64,000 nt of DNA from Kribbella pratensis (GCF_004366075.1 NZ_SODU01000004.1:1-64000); one strand, 5' to 3'; shown: positions 1-8,785, counted from the stretch's first letter. Numbers and translations: made by a program. The notes: generated from the sequence alone by a model not told the origin.

Positions 1-330
1 TGGCCGGTGCGGTGGCCGGTGCGGTGGGCCGGTGCGGTGGCCGGTGCATGGGCCGGCGCGTGGGCCGTGCGTGGGCCGGTGCGGTGGGCCGGTGCATAGG
101 CCGGTGCATGGGCCGGTGCGGTGGCCGGTGCGGTGGCCGGTGCGGTGGGCCGGTGCGGTGGCCGGTGCATGGGCCGGCGCGTGGGCCGTGCGTGGGCCGG
201 TGCGGTGGGCCGGTGCGGTGGGCGGTGCATGGGCCGGCGCGTGGGCCGTGCGTGGGCCGGTGCGGTGGGCCGGTGCGGTGGGCGGTGCGTGGGCCGGTGG
301 GGGGCGGGGCGGTGGGTGGGGCGTGCACGT
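1..330. repeat. Degenerate 60-bp GC-rich tandem repeat
   Basis: A low-complexity block is built from the short unit GGCCGGTGC and variants, arranged in a higher-order period of about 60 bp. The landmark GTGCAT recurs near 44, 104, 165 and 225, with a GTGCGT variant near 285, so about five degenerate copies are present and the array continues off the left edge. All three plus-strand frames are open because the repeat has almost no stop codons. I take it as non-coding sequence between the unseen left neighbour and the MuiA-like gene. The remaining bases to 425 hold only the promoter and start region of that gene. Confidence 0.85.
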
Positions 331-425
331 GGTGTGTGCGTGGGCAGGGTGGTCGATGCGAAGGGAGGCGGATCCGGGCGGTGGTGGCTGGGGCTGTTAG
401 TCCTCTGGGGGCCTACTGTCGTGGG

Positions 426-1973
426 ATGAGTGAGCTTGTGGTGGAGGCGCCGGTTGTTGCTGTGACTGTTTATCCGGATCGGGCGCGGGTTACTCGGCGT
501 GGGCGGATCACGGTGCCGGGTGGGGATCAGGTTGTGTACGTCGAACCGCTGCCGCTGTTGCTGGAAGAGGACTCCGTGCGGGTGTCGGGGCGGGGGCCGG
601 CCACGGTACTCGGGGTGGACGTGGCGACGCGGCATCATCCGCAGGCCCCGGACGAGACGGTCGCTGAGCTCGAGCGGGTTCAGCGTGCGGCGCAGGACGA
701 GGTCGCGGCGCTCACCGACGCGGACGACGTACAGGTGCAGCTCGAGGCCTTCCTGGCGCAGTTGGCGAAGCGGGCCGGTGGAAGTTTTGCGCGCACGCTC
801 GCGTCGGGTGATCCGGGGGCGGAGCTCAGTGAGTTCACTGAGTCGCTGGCGGGCCGGTTGTCCGCCGTACGGGCGACGCGCCGGGAGCTGACTGTGCAGC
901 GCCGCGAGGTCGAAGAGCGGCTCGCTGCAGTGGGCCGTCGGCTTGCTGCACTCACGGAGAAGCGCGCGCCCGACCGGCGTACTGCGGCTGTCGCGTTGGC
1001 ACTGGAGTCCGAGGCGGAGGTCGAGATCGAACTCTCGTACGTCGTGCCCGCGGCGGGGTGGACCAGCTCGTACGACGTACGTCTCAAGGGCGATCGGCTG
1101 ACGTTGAACTGGTACGGCCTGATCACGCAGCGAACCGGTGAGGACTGGCCGGAGTGCGACCTCACGTTGTCCACGGCTCGACCGACCGTGACCGCGAAGG
1201 TGCCGGAGCTCGACGCCTGGTACCTCGACCGCACGCGTCCGCCGATGCCGCACGCACCAGCCGCCCTCCCACTGGCTCGCGGGGCAGGTCAACAGGCGGA
1301 TTTCATCGAACAGTCGGCCGAGTTCGTCGACCTGGGCGCAACTGTCGAACAGGGCGTGACCGCGGCGACGTACACCCCGCCGCGCCCCGTCGCCGTACCC
1401 TCTGACGCCGCCACCCACCGCGCGACGATCGCCGCGATCGAGCTCGACGCCGACCTGGACTACATCACGGCGCCGGTACGATCGACAGACGTCCATCTGC
1501 GAGCGACGGTGGTGAACTCGTCCACCCACACGCTCCCCGCCGGCAAGGCCGCCGTCTTCCACGAGGCGGACTTCGTCGGCTCGGCCGCGTTGCCGTTGTG
1601 GGCGCCCGGGGAGGACGTCGAGCTCGCTCTTGGCATGGACGACCGCATCCGGGTCGAGCGGAAGCTGGTACGGCGGGACGCGACGAAGGCGACGCTCGGG
1701 TCGACGCGTCGTCGGCAGGTCGAGTACGAGACGAAGATCGAGAACCACACGCCGCGCACCGCCCGGATCACGGTGCTCGACCAGTTCCCCGTGTCCCGTG
1801 ACCACGAGATCACCGTGAAGCGACTGACCGCCGACCCCGAACCCACGGAAACCACCGACCTAGGCGTCATCACCTGGAAGCTCGACCTCGCCCCCGACAC
1901 CGAGACCACCGTCAAACTCGCGTTCCGAGTGGACACCGCCAAATCCGTGGAACTCACCGGCTGGCGCGAATAA
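426..1973 (+). CDS. MuiA-family protein (DUF4140/DUF4139)
   Basis: The 515-residue protein has an N-terminal DUF4140-type region (residues 1-70), a central coiled coil rich in Arg, Glu and Ala (about 75-190), and a C-terminal DUF4139 beta-rich domain running to the end. This is the layout of the mucoidy-inhibitor MuiA family, whose biochemical role is not established. No signal peptide or membrane segment is visible. I start it at the ATG at 426 (MSELVVEAP), because the frame upstream encodes only the repeat. The family call is firm; function is unknown. Confidence 0.85.
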   Translation: MSELVVEAPVVAVTVYPDRARVTRRGRITVPGGDQVVYVEPLPLLLEEDSVRVSGRGPATVLGVDVATRHHPQAPDETVAELERVQRAAQDEVAALTDADDVQVQLEAFLAQLAKRAGGSFARTLASGDPGAELSEFTESLAGRLSAVRATRRELTVQRREVEERLAAVGRRLAALTEKRAPDRRTAAVALALESEAEVEIELSYVVPAAGWTSSYDVRLKGDRLTLNWYGLITQRTGEDWPECDLTLSTARPTVTAKVPELDAWYLDRTRPPMPHAPAALPLARGAGQQADFIEQSAEFVDLGATVEQGVTAATYTPPRPVAVPSDAATHRATIAAIELDADLDYITAPVRSTDVHLRATVVNSSTHTLPAGKAAVFHEADFVGSAALPLWAPGEDVELALGMDDRIRVERKLVRRDATKATLGSTRRRQVEYETKIENHTPRTARITVLDQFPVSRDHEITVKRLTADPEPTETTDLGVITWKLDLAPDTETTVKLAFRVDTAKSVELTGWRE

Positions 1974-1984
1974 GCCGCGGTGGA

Positions 1985-3529
1985 TCAGGTGATTTCGAGG
2001 TTGGCCATCATGCCCATGTCTTCGTGCTCGGCGTTGTGGCAGTGGAAGAGGTAGCGCCCGCGATAGCCGTCGAAGCGGGTAATGATTTCGACGGACTCCC
2101 CCGGCCGCAGCGACACCGTGTCCTTCAGACCCGCATCATGCGGCAGAGGAGCACGTCCGCCGCGTGACAACACCTGGAAGCCGACCAGGTGCAGGTGTAC
2201 GGGATGGTGGACGTCGGCGACCAACCGCCAGATCTCCACGTCGCCGAGCCGGGTGGTGACGTCCGTGCGATCCGGCGCGAACGGCTGCCCGCCGATCAGC
2301 CAGCCGTGCCCGTTCCCCATCCTCCCGGCACGGAACGAGAAGTCCCGCACCCGCAATGCCTCCGATTGTTGCCAAACCGGCAGATCGTCGGACAGCACCT
2401 CCGGAATCCGGCTGCCATCGGCCGCCTTCCGTACGACGCTGAACGCCATCACGTCACGCGCGCGCCCGGATCCCATCCGGTTGACGATCCGCACCCGGCT
2501 CCCGACGGGCACCTGGCCGAAGTCGAGAATCACGTCGTACCGCTCGGCCGGTGCGATCGGCAGGTTGCGATGAATGACGGGTGCACGGAGCAGCCCCTGA
2601 TCGGCGCCGATCTGCACGAGGTCGAGGCGGCGGCCGTCGTCGAGGACCGCTTCGAGGTCGTAGTGCCGCGCGTTCGACGCATTGAGAATCCGCAATCGGT
2701 AGCGCGCGCCGTCCACCTCATGCACCGGCCAAGGCGCCCCGTTCACCAGGATGACATCACCCAGAACCCCAGCAATATAAGGCTCCTGGACACCCGGATG
2801 CATCTGCAACGTCGTATCGATCGATGGATAGGCCAACGACCCGTCAGCAGCGAACGCCCGGTCCGCGATCATCAGCGGCAGCTCGCGCACCCCGGACGGC
2901 AGCTCGAGCGATTCCTCGGAGGCGTCCCGGACGATGTGCATCCCGGCCAGCCCGCGCCAGATCGCCGGTGCGGTGAAGTCCATCCGGTGATCGTGATACC
3001 AGAGCATCGTCGCCCGCTGATCCAAAGGAAACGTATACGAGCGTGTGACCTCGCTGGTCACCGCCCGCGGATCATGCATCCCGTGCCCCGCGTGCCCCCA
3101 CCCGGCAGGCAGCACGAGATCGGTCGGATACCCGTCCGACTCCGCCGGCGTGCGCCCACCATGAAGATGTACGACGGTAGGCACCGGCAACTCGTTGCGG
3201 TGGGCAACCGTGACCGCATGGCCGCGACGCGACTCGATCGTCGGTCCCGGGAACGTCCCGCCGTACGTCCACAACCGGGTCGGCACACCGGGCAGGATCT
3301 CCGCTGTGACTTCTCTCTGCACGATCTCGATCTCTGCACCCGACAGCACGGGCGGAAGAGGTAACGGCACCTGAAACGCCGGCGGCAGCGGTACGGCGCT
3401 ACGCAACACGGCACCCGTCGACGCCGGCCGTCGCGAGAGTGCAGCAGCACTCGACAACCCGCCCAATGCCACCACTCCGAGCGCTCCCCCGATCCCCAGC
3501 ACCTGACGCCGACTCATCCGGTCACGCAT
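1985..3529 (-). CDS. Tat-exported multicopper oxidase
   Basis: This 514-residue protein carries all four copper-ligand motifs of multicopper oxidases: HLHGG near residue 120, WYHDH near 177, HPVHLH near 442 and the type-1/trinuclear motif HCHNAEHEDMGM near 495. The N-terminus reads MRDRMSRRQVLGIGGALG, a Tat signal with a long hydrophobic stretch. It should oxidise phenols or metal ions with reduction of O2 outside the membrane. The chosen ATG at 3529 has a GGAGG five bases upstream and overlaps the stop of the preceding membrane-protein gene, so the two are probably translationally coupled. The final Met ligand suggests a typical type-1 site. Confidence 0.93.
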   Translation of the reverse strand: MRDRMSRRQVLGIGGALGVVALGGLSSAAALSRRPASTGAVLRSAVPLPPAFQVPLPLPPVLSGAEIEIVQREVTAEILPGVPTRLWTYGGTFPGPTIESRRGHAVTVAHRNELPVPTVVHLHGGRTPAESDGYPTDLVLPAGWGHAGHGMHDPRAVTSEVTRSYTFPLDQRATMLWYHDHRMDFTAPAIWRGLAGMHIVRDASEESLELPSGVRELPLMIADRAFAADGSLAYPSIDTTLQMHPGVQEPYIAGVLGDVILVNGAPWPVHEVDGARYRLRILNASNARHYDLEAVLDDGRRLDLVQIGADQGLLRAPVIHRNLPIAPAERYDVILDFGQVPVGSRVRIVNRMGSGRARDVMAFSVVRKAADGSRIPEVLSDDLPVWQQSEALRVRDFSFRAGRMGNGHGWLIGGQPFAPDRTDVTTRLGDVEIWRLVADVHHPVHLHLVGFQVLSRGGRAPLPHDAGLKDTVSLRPGESVEIITRFDGYRGRYLFHCHNAEHEDMGMMANLEIT

Positions 3530-3902
3530 GCTCGACCTCCCGCCGTACGACGGGCTGCCGCCAGACCCCGATGAACAGCACGACGACAGCCGCAACCGTC
3601 ACCACTCCCAGCGGCAGGTGCAACCACAAGGCGCCGCCTTCCCCCGCGATGTACTGCACCGTCTCGGCCACCACCACTCCCAACGACGCGACGAACGGCC
3701 AGACCTGCCGCAGCCGCACCCACACCACCACCGCGGCGATCACCTGCAGATACCCAAGAGAGGTGACGACGTCCGCACCCACCGCGTGCATTCGCAGCCC
3801 GTCGAAGTCACCACTCAGATAGACCCCGGCGAAGACCGGCTGACCGAACACCGCTATCAGGTGCGCACTGACGACGCCCCGCAACACCCACCCACTGACC
3901 AT
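3522..3902 (-). CDS. Small four-helix membrane protein
   Basis: The 126-residue protein is almost entirely hydrophobic, with four likely transmembrane helices at roughly residues 5-28, 42-62, 68-88 and 93-115 and a short basic C-terminus. No family is recognised. It is the first gene of a two-gene operon with the multicopper oxidase: its stop overlaps the oxidase start by eight bases. It is transcribed divergently from the LysR regulator. A role in metal handling or membrane support for the oxidase is inference from position only. Confidence 0.7.
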   Translation of the reverse strand: MVSGWVLRGVVSAHLIAVFGQPVFAGVYLSGDFDGLRMHAVGADVVTSLGYLQVIAAVVVWVRLRQVWPFVASLGVVVAETVQYIAGEGGALWLHLPLGVVTVAAVVVLFIGVWRQPVVRREVEHA

Positions 3903-3924
3903 GCGAGCGACACTATGATTCGAA

Positions 3925-3965
3925 CGTTATGAGAGTCCAAGACCAATATCGCTATCTCGTTATGA
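3925..3965. promoter_or_regulatory. Candidate LysR sites: CGTTATGA direct repeats
   Basis: The 73-bp gap between the divergent membrane-protein and LysR genes contains CGTTATGA twice, at 3925-3932 and 3958-3965, spaced 33 bp or about three helical turns. The gap is AT-rich compared with its surroundings. LysR regulators usually bind such a divergent region to control both sides. Use as binding sites is inferred. Confidence 0.35.
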
Positions 3966-3975
3966 CGGAAGAGTC

Positions 3976-4854
3976 ATGATGGACCTGACCACGCTCCGCC
4001 AGTTCGTCGTCGTCGCACGCCTCGAGCACCTCAGCCGCGCGGCTGAGGAACTCCACGTCGCGCAACCTTCGCTGAGCCGCACGATCGCGCGCCTGGAAAG
4101 CGAACTCGGTACGCCGCTGTTCGACCGCGCCGCACGCCTCCGCCTGAACCCGGCAGGCGTCTTGTTCCGCGGGTATGTCGAACGCGCGCTCGGCGAACTC
4201 GACGCAGGCCGCCGAGCCGTCGCCGAGGCGACCGTGCAGGGTTCAGGCAGTGTGCGGCTCGCCGCCGAGACGTTCCTCGCGCTCACCGAATCGGTCGCCG
4301 GCTTCAAACGCGACCACCCGGCCGTCGAGATCGAGCTCCAGCAGATGTCGGCCGACGAAATGCCGCGCCGGCTCCGCGCCCAGGACATCGACCTGTGCGT
4401 CGCGTCCCAGCCGGTGCCGAGCGCCGGCCTGGAATCGGCCGTCCTGCTCGACGAAGCCGTTCGGGTGGTGACGCCACTCGACCATCCGCTGGCGAGCCGT
4501 ACGTCGGTGACGGTCGAGGATCTCGTCGACGAGCCGTTCGTCATCGCCCGCAAGGGCCACTGGCAACGCCGGCTTCTCGACCGGTTGTTCGCCGACACCG
4601 GCGTGACACCGCGGATCGTCTGCGAGAGCGACGAGGCCGCGGCCATCCAGGAGCTGATCCGCGCGGGTCTCGGCATCGGCTTCAACCCCGACTTCGCCCG
4701 CCGTTCGATCCCCAGCTACCCCGTCGCCGCCATCCCGGTCGACCACCCCGAGTGCCGCCGTACCCTGTCCCTGCTCTGGAGCGCCGACGCCAACCTGACC
4801 ACTGCCGCCCAACTGATGCGCACAGCAATCACCACCTGGAACTGGTCAGAGTGA
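3976..4854 (+). CDS. LysR-family transcriptional regulator
   Basis: The 292-residue protein has the classic LysR N-terminal winged helix-turn-helix (FVVVARLEHLSRAAEELHVA, residues about 10-30, followed by QPSLSRTIARLE) and a C-terminal LysR substrate domain. Start codons ATG ATG give a choice of 3976 or 3979. It is divergent from the membrane protein/multicopper oxidase operon and probably controls it. The effector is unknown. Its 3' end overlaps the convergent DUF2505 gene by nine bases. Confidence 0.92.
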   Translation: MMDLTTLRQFVVVARLEHLSRAAEELHVAQPSLSRTIARLESELGTPLFDRAARLRLNPAGVLFRGYVERALGELDAGRRAVAEATVQGSGSVRLAAETFLALTESVAGFKRDHPAVEIELQQMSADEMPRRLRAQDIDLCVASQPVPSAGLESAVLLDEAVRVVTPLDHPLASRTSVTVEDLVDEPFVIARKGHWQRRLLDRLFADTGVTPRIVCESDEAAAIQELIRAGLGIGFNPDFARRSIPSYPVAAIPVDHPECRRTLSLLWSADANLTTAAQLMRTAITTWNWSE

Positions 4855-5352
4855 GCCGGACAGCCAGGACCAGGCGACCTCGAACTTCTTCTCCAGCCGG
4901 AATCGCACCGCCTCCGCGACCAGCAACTCGAGGCGGGTGCCGACGACCGGGACGGATGCCGTCACCTGCAGATCGAAGGCCTGCGTGGTCCAGCGGCCTT
5001 CCGGAGCGATCCGCGTCGTACCCGTCAGCTTCACCGGCACGCCGGTGAGCGCTCCGCCGACCTCCGCCAGCCGCGCACCGTCGACGTCAGGGCGATGCCA
5101 GACCTTGGACTGCTCGAGTTCCAGCGTGTTCCCGACGAACCTGCGGGCCACCACCGGTACGTCGGAAACCTGCGTCTGCCAGTGGAGCTGAACCGCCAGG
5201 TCGTCACCGTCGTCGCCCACCACCACGTCGTACGACGGCGCCTGCAGCCGCTCGAACACCTGCTCCTGGAACGTGACGTCGGTGATCATCGCGAACACTT
5301 CCTCCGGAGAGGCGTCGTACGACGTGGCGAGAGACAGATCCATGCGCCCCAT
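4846..5352 (-). CDS. DUF2505 domain protein (START-like fold)
   Basis: The 168-residue cytoplasmic protein starts MGRMDLSLATSYDASPEEVFAMI and shows the spaced Val/Trp/Leu pattern of DUF2505, a ligand-binding SRPBCC/START-like family common in actinomycetes. Characteristic features are the N-terminal beta-strand followed by the SPEEVFAMITD helix and the C-terminal long helix (FRLEKKFEVAWSWL). No enzymatic residues can be assigned. It converges on the LysR gene with overlapping stops. Confidence 0.75.
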   Translation of the reverse strand: MGRMDLSLATSYDASPEEVFAMITDVTFQEQVFERLQAPSYDVVVGDDGDDLAVQLHWQTQVSDVPVVARRFVGNTLELEQSKVWHRPDVDGARLAEVGGALTGVPVKLTGTTRIAPEGRWTTQAFDLQVTASVPVVGTRLELLVAEAVRFRLEKKFEVAWSWLSGSL

Positions 5353-5400
5353 CTTGCACCGCCCGCCGGCACACGGTCCCGACCACTGCAGCTTCCGGCC

Positions 5401-5847
5401 TTACAGCGCCAAGCGCATCCTGAGCTTGGGAGGCTCCACGTCGGCCACCTGAAAGCCGAGACGCTCGTACAGATGACGCGCACGATTCAGTTGCAGCACG
5501 TGCAACTCGACGGCGTTCGCACCCGATGCCCGGGCGCGATCGAGGAGACCACGCAACAACGCCGTACCGACGCCACCGCCCTGCACCTCGGGTGCGATCT
5601 CGATGCGGGAGATGTAGAACGTCGTGGCATCGGTCATCGCCGCTTGCACCATCCCGGCCGGGCGGCCGCCGACGAAGACGATCTCGACGGTGTCCGGCGC
5701 GAACCACTTCCGGTGGAACTCCCGTTGTACGTCGTCGTCCCACGGACCCCAGGTCGCCTCGATGACGTCGCCCAAGGTGCGACGGTGCAGGTCGTAGAGG
5801 AACTCGTCGTCGGCGGCAGTGGCCGGTCTGAGGTGGACGTCTTCCAT
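5401..5847 (-). CDS. GNAT-family N-acetyltransferase
   Basis: The 148-residue protein has the GNAT fold, with the acetyl-CoA pyrophosphate-binding loop visible as IEIAPEVQGGGVGTALL (about residues 72-88) and the C-terminal strand HVLQLNRARHLYERLGFQ. The substrate cannot be told. I start it at ATG 5847 (MEDVHLRPA), which places the first beta-strand at the terminus. The open frame extends to 5895 and would add 16 residues. Confidence 0.85.
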   Translation of the reverse strand: MEDVHLRPATAADDEFLYDLHRRTLGDVIEATWGPWDDDVQREFHRKWFAPDTVEIVFVGGRPAGMVQAAMTDATTFYISRIEIAPEVQGGGVGTALLRGLLDRARASGANAVELHVLQLNRARHLYERLGFQVADVEPPKLRMRLAL

Positions 5848-5910
5848 AGCTCCCACACTGTTGCTTGAAGCTACGGAGCGGATAGGTGGTGACACGGTGG
5901 GCGACTTTGT

Positions 5911-5938
5911 GTAACCTTTTCGTGATGTTCACCGCGTA
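5911..5938 (+). promoter_or_regulatory. Candidate ECF-type promoter for the sigma gene
   Basis: The upstream region reads GTAACC (5911-5916), an 18-bp spacer and CGTA (5935-5938). This resembles the AAC(-35)/CGT(-10) pattern recognised by many ECF sigma factors, so it may be an autoregulatory promoter. The gap around it is AT-rich relative to flanks. Assignment is by pattern only. Confidence 0.4.
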
Positions 5939-5967
5939 GCTGACTGAGAACGGGGCTTAGGAAGCGC

Positions 5968-6003
5968 ATGGCCATCAACACCTTCGCACCAGGCGGTGCG
6001 TAA
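5968..6003 (+). CDS. Possible 11-residue upstream ORF of the ECF sigma gene
   Basis: ATG at 5968 follows AGGAAG and opens an 11-codon ORF, MAINTFAPGGA, ending TAA at 6001-6003. It overlaps the possible GTG start of the sigma factor at 5996 and ends a few bases before its alternative ATG at 6011. Coupled reinitiation is possible. This is a weak but concrete candidate leader ORF. Confidence 0.3.
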   Translation: MAINTFAPGGA

Positions 6004-6586
6004 CCGAAACATGTCCATACACACCGCCACATCTGTCGCAGTTTCCGACGATCTCGACGACGAGGATGAACTGATCCGGCTCGCGCAAGCGGGTGACGCA
6101 GCGGCCTTCGGCCGGCTCTACGATCGCTACCTGCCGTCGATCTACCGGTACACCTACAGCAAGACCTCGTCCCGCAGCGCGGCCGAGGATCTGACCAGCG
6201 AGACGTTCCTCCGGGCTTTCCGCGCGATTGCCCGCCGGCCGCGGGCGCACCTGAACTTCGCGGCCTGGCTGGTCACCATCGCCCGGAACGTGGTGATCGA
6301 CCATCACCGCTCCGGCTGGAGCCGGCTGGCGATTGTCACCGACGAGATCGACCCGCGGGTCGACGAGTCCATGGGACCCGAGCAGGCCGCTTTGGCGTCC
6401 GTGAGCGAGGCGTCGCTGCGCGGCGCCCTCTCGCTGCTGCCGGACGACCAGCGCGAGTGCCTGCTCCTGCGGTTCTTCGCGGGGCTGTCGATCAGCGAGA
6501 CCGCCGCCGCGATGGACCGGACCGACGGCGCCGTCAAACAACTCCAGTTCCGCGCGACGAACCGGCTCCGCCGGATCATCGGATGA
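5996..6586 (+). CDS. ECF-subfamily RNA polymerase sigma factor
   Basis: The protein is 196 residues from the GTG at 5996, or 191 from ATG 6011 (MSIHTATS). It has sigma region 2 (AAAFGRLYDRYLPSIYRYTY through AEDLTSETFLRAF, about residues 38-85) and region 4 (LLPDDQRECLLLRFFAGLS then ISETAAAMDRTDGAVKQL, about 140-185). It directs RNA polymerase to a small alternative regulon. No anti-sigma factor lies next to it, so its control is unclear. A GTAACC/CGTA promoter-like pair upstream hints at autoregulation. Confidence 0.9.
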   Translation: MRNRNMSIHTATSVAVSDDLDDEDELIRLAQAGDAAAFGRLYDRYLPSIYRYTYSKTSSRSAAEDLTSETFLRAFRAIARRPRAHLNFAAWLVTIARNVVIDHHRSGWSRLAIVTDEIDPRVDESMGPEQAALASVSEASLRGALSLLPDDQRECLLLRFFAGLSISETAAAMDRTDGAVKQLQFRATNRLRRIIG

Positions 6587-6612
6587 CCGGCTCGTGAAGG
6601 GCGGAGGGATTT

Positions 6613-7182
6613 TCAGGCGCTGAAGGCCTGCACGGTCAGCGCCGCGAACCGGCGCGACGCAGCCAGCCGCCGAGCCGGCGTCGACGCCTGCAGCCCCCGG
6701 TGCGCGGTCAGCATGATGACGAGATCACTCAACTCGAAGTCCCGCCGCAGCTGACCCCGGGCCTTCGCCCTCCGCGCAAGAATGGCCACGGACTTCAGCG
6801 TGAGCTCGCGACTCGCCGAGCTGTCGACCGCGTCGGGGTACGTCGCCAGGAACGCATCCGTGAACCCTCGATTGCGGACATGCAGCTCGCAGATCCGCTC
6901 GATCACCAGACAGAACCCCTGCCACGGATCCGTTGCCGCAAGCCCCTCTTCGACGATCGTCTCGCAGGCACGGACCTGCTCGGCGAAGGCCGCGGTCGCC
7001 AGCGCCTGCTTGGTCGGATAGCGGCGATACAACGTCGCGGGCCCGACGCCCGCGTGCCGGGCGATCTCGCGCATCGGCACCGCCAGTCCCTCGCTCGCGA
7101 ACAGCGTCCGGGCCGAGGCGAGGATCCGCTCGCGGTTGTCCTCCGCGTCGGCGCGCAGTTTCTGAGGCAATCGATCCTTCAC
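6613..7182 (-). CDS. TetR-family repressor
   Basis: The 189-residue protein has a standard TetR DNA-binding domain (RERILASARTLFASEG, then MREIARHAGVGPATLYRRY, about residues 15-55) and an all-helical ligand domain. The open frame extends to a GTG at 7218, but a 5+4+5 inverted repeat lies at 7203-7216, so I prefer the GTG at 7182 (VKDRLPQ). It is divergent from the quinone-oxidoreductase-like gene 70 bp away, its likely target. Confidence 0.88.
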   Translation of the reverse strand: MKDRLPQKLRADAEDNRERILASARTLFASEGLAVPMREIARHAGVGPATLYRRYPTKQALATAAFAEQVRACETIVEEGLAATDPWQGFCLVIERICELHVRNRGFTDAFLATYPDAVDSSASRELTLKSVAILARRAKARGQLRRDFELSDLVIMLTAHRGLQASTPARRLAASRRFAALTVQAFSA

Positions 7183-7202
7183 TCCTCTCACTCTAGCCAA
7201 CC

Positions 7203-7216
7203 GGACGGGTGCGTCC
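7203..7216. promoter_or_regulatory. Candidate TetR operator, GGACGggtgCGTCC
   Basis: The inverted repeat GGACG (7203-7207) and CGTCC (7212-7216) sits between the divergent TetR and oxidoreductase genes, just ahead of a TAGGCT -10-like hexamer at 7220-7225. Its position would let the repressor block both promoters. Confidence 0.4.
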
Positions 7217-7251
7217 ACTTAGGCTCGTAACAGATCGAGAGGAGACGACAA

Positions 7252-8217
7252 GTGAAGGCAGTGGAAATCAAGGCGTTCGGCGGCCCCGACGGGCTGAGCG
7301 TCGTCGAGGTACCGGCGCCCGAGCCCGGCAAGGGTGAGGTACTCGTCGCGGTCGAGGCGGTCGGGGTCGGAGGTGTCGATGCGCTGATTCGCAGCGGTTC
7401 CCTTGCCGCGTGGGGATTCCGCGAAGGTCTCATACCGGGTTCGGAGGTTGCGGGGACGGTAGTTGCCGTCGGCCACGACACGGACCGTTCGTGGATCGGC
7501 CAACGCGTTTGGGCGTTCACAGGTCTTGGTGGCGGGTACGCCGAGCAGGCGATCGCTGCGGTCGAGGACGTCGTACCGCTACCGACCGGCCTGTCCGCGG
7601 CGGGCTCGGTGACGCTCGGGAGCTCCGGCATCGTGGCGCACTTCGGCTTGAAACACGCGCACTTCAGCCCGGGCGAGTCCGTTCTGGTGCGTGGCGCTGC
7701 CGGAAGCATAGGCATCCTCGCGGTCCACCTCGCCGCACAGGGCGGTGCATCGGCGGTCGCGGTCACGACCTCGTCAGCGGCACGCGGTGAACTGTTGCGC
7801 GCGGTCGGCGCTACGCACGTTCTGGACCGGTCCGGGGCGGGCGATCCCACCGCTCCCCCGGCGTACGACGTGATCATCGACGTCGTCGCCGGCCCGCAGT
7901 TGCCGGTGTTCCTCGACAAGCTACGACCGAACGGCCGGCTCGTCGCGGTCGGAGCGATCGCCGGCCCACCACCGCCCGATCTGGGTACGGCGTTGATGGC
8001 CAACTTCCGCAAGTCGTTGTCCTTCGCAACCTTCAGCGCGGACACGGTGTCGCCTGCAGAACGCCGTACTGTCAGAACCGAGCAGTTCGCCGCTGCGGCG
8101 GAGGGTCGGCTGCCGCTGGTGATCCACGAGCAGTTGCCGCTGGACGACGCCGTACTGGCACACCAGAAGATGCAGGACGGCGAGGTCTTCGGGCGGATCG
8201 TCCTGGAGCCGGTCTAG
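7252..8217 (+). CDS. Zinc-free MDR oxidoreductase (quinone reductase-like)
   Basis: The 321-residue protein belongs to the medium-chain dehydrogenase/reductase family. It shows the N-terminal GroES-like fold (VKAVEIKAFGGPDGLSVVEV) and the NADPH-binding loop VRGAAGSIGILAVHLAAQGG near residue 145-165. The catalytic zinc ligands of alcohol dehydrogenases are absent, which places it with the quinone oxidoreductase branch. GTG at 7252 follows GAGGAG. Its likely regulator is the divergent TetR. It overlaps the convergent SRPBCC gene by four bases. Confidence 0.88.
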   Translation: MKAVEIKAFGGPDGLSVVEVPAPEPGKGEVLVAVEAVGVGGVDALIRSGSLAAWGFREGLIPGSEVAGTVVAVGHDTDRSWIGQRVWAFTGLGGGYAEQAIAAVEDVVPLPTGLSAAGSVTLGSSGIVAHFGLKHAHFSPGESVLVRGAAGSIGILAVHLAAQGGASAVAVTTSSAARGELLRAVGATHVLDRSGAGDPTAPPAYDVIIDVVAGPQLPVFLDKLRPNGRLVAVGAIAGPPPPDLGTALMANFRKSLSFATFSADTVSPAERRTVRTEQFAAAAEGRLPLVIHEQLPLDDAVLAHQKMQDGEVFGRIVLEPV

Positions 8218-8675
8218 TCCTCGGGCTCGTCGACGGTGGCCAAAGCGATCAGGTTCTCGGCGACCTGGGCGCAGCGTTCCTCGGCGCGGCCGCGGGCCGT
8301 GCCGGTGTAGCGGAGACGGGCGGTGGCGGTGAGCGGTTCGGAGCGGACCTCGATCAGCGAACCGCCCGGGCGTGGCTGCACCTTGACCGCTACCTGGACC
8401 CAGCCCCCCAGTCCACTTCGCAGTCGTACGACGAGTTCGCTGTCGGGTCGCCAGCGCTCGACGATTGCGACGAGCAACTGCCGGTTGTGGGCGTGCCGGG
8501 CGCGCGGTTCGCGACCGTCGTCCCGCAGGATGACGCTGCCCACCTGGGGCCAGTTGAGGCCGGCGCGAAGCTCCGGCGGTACAGCGACCATCCAGTCCGC
8601 GAAGGCTGTCGCGTCACGGAGCACCGACATGACGGCATCGACGTCAACGGCACCGAACCGCCACGCCATGACCAT
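8214..8675 (-). CDS. SRPBCC-family (polyketide cyclase-like) protein
   Basis: The 153-residue protein looks like a START/SRPBCC ligand-binding domain: MAWRFGAVDVDAVMSVLRDATAFADWM at the start, a beta-rich middle with VVRLRSGLGGWVQVAVKVQP, and a C-terminal helix from about residue 125. Starts at 8675 or 8669 are both possible. Sequence identity to named families is too weak for a precise role. It converges on the oxidoreductase gene with overlapping stop codons. Confidence 0.6.
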   Translation of the reverse strand: MVMAWRFGAVDVDAVMSVLRDATAFADWMVAVPPELRAGLNWPQVGSVILRDDGREPRARHAHNRQLLVAIVERWRPDSELVVRLRSGLGGWVQVAVKVQPRPGGSLIEVRSEPLTATARLRYTGTARGRAEERCAQVAENLIALATVDEPED

Positions 8676-8785
8676 CGAATCCGCTTCCCTGTCGGCGACA
8701 CGTCCTCACGCCCGTGTCTACCAGGAAGCCCGGCCGACCGAGCCCCTCAGGCGTTGTCGGGGACATCACATCGCCCTTACATTTT

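Noticed and set aside
1..330. Possible CRISPR array
   Set aside because: The units are contiguous and degenerate without unique spacers, and no cas gene is present.
12..425. N-terminal extension of the MuiA-like gene
   Set aside because: It encodes only the GC-rich tandem repeat in Arg/Gly/Cys-rich nonsense; a normal family start exists at 426.
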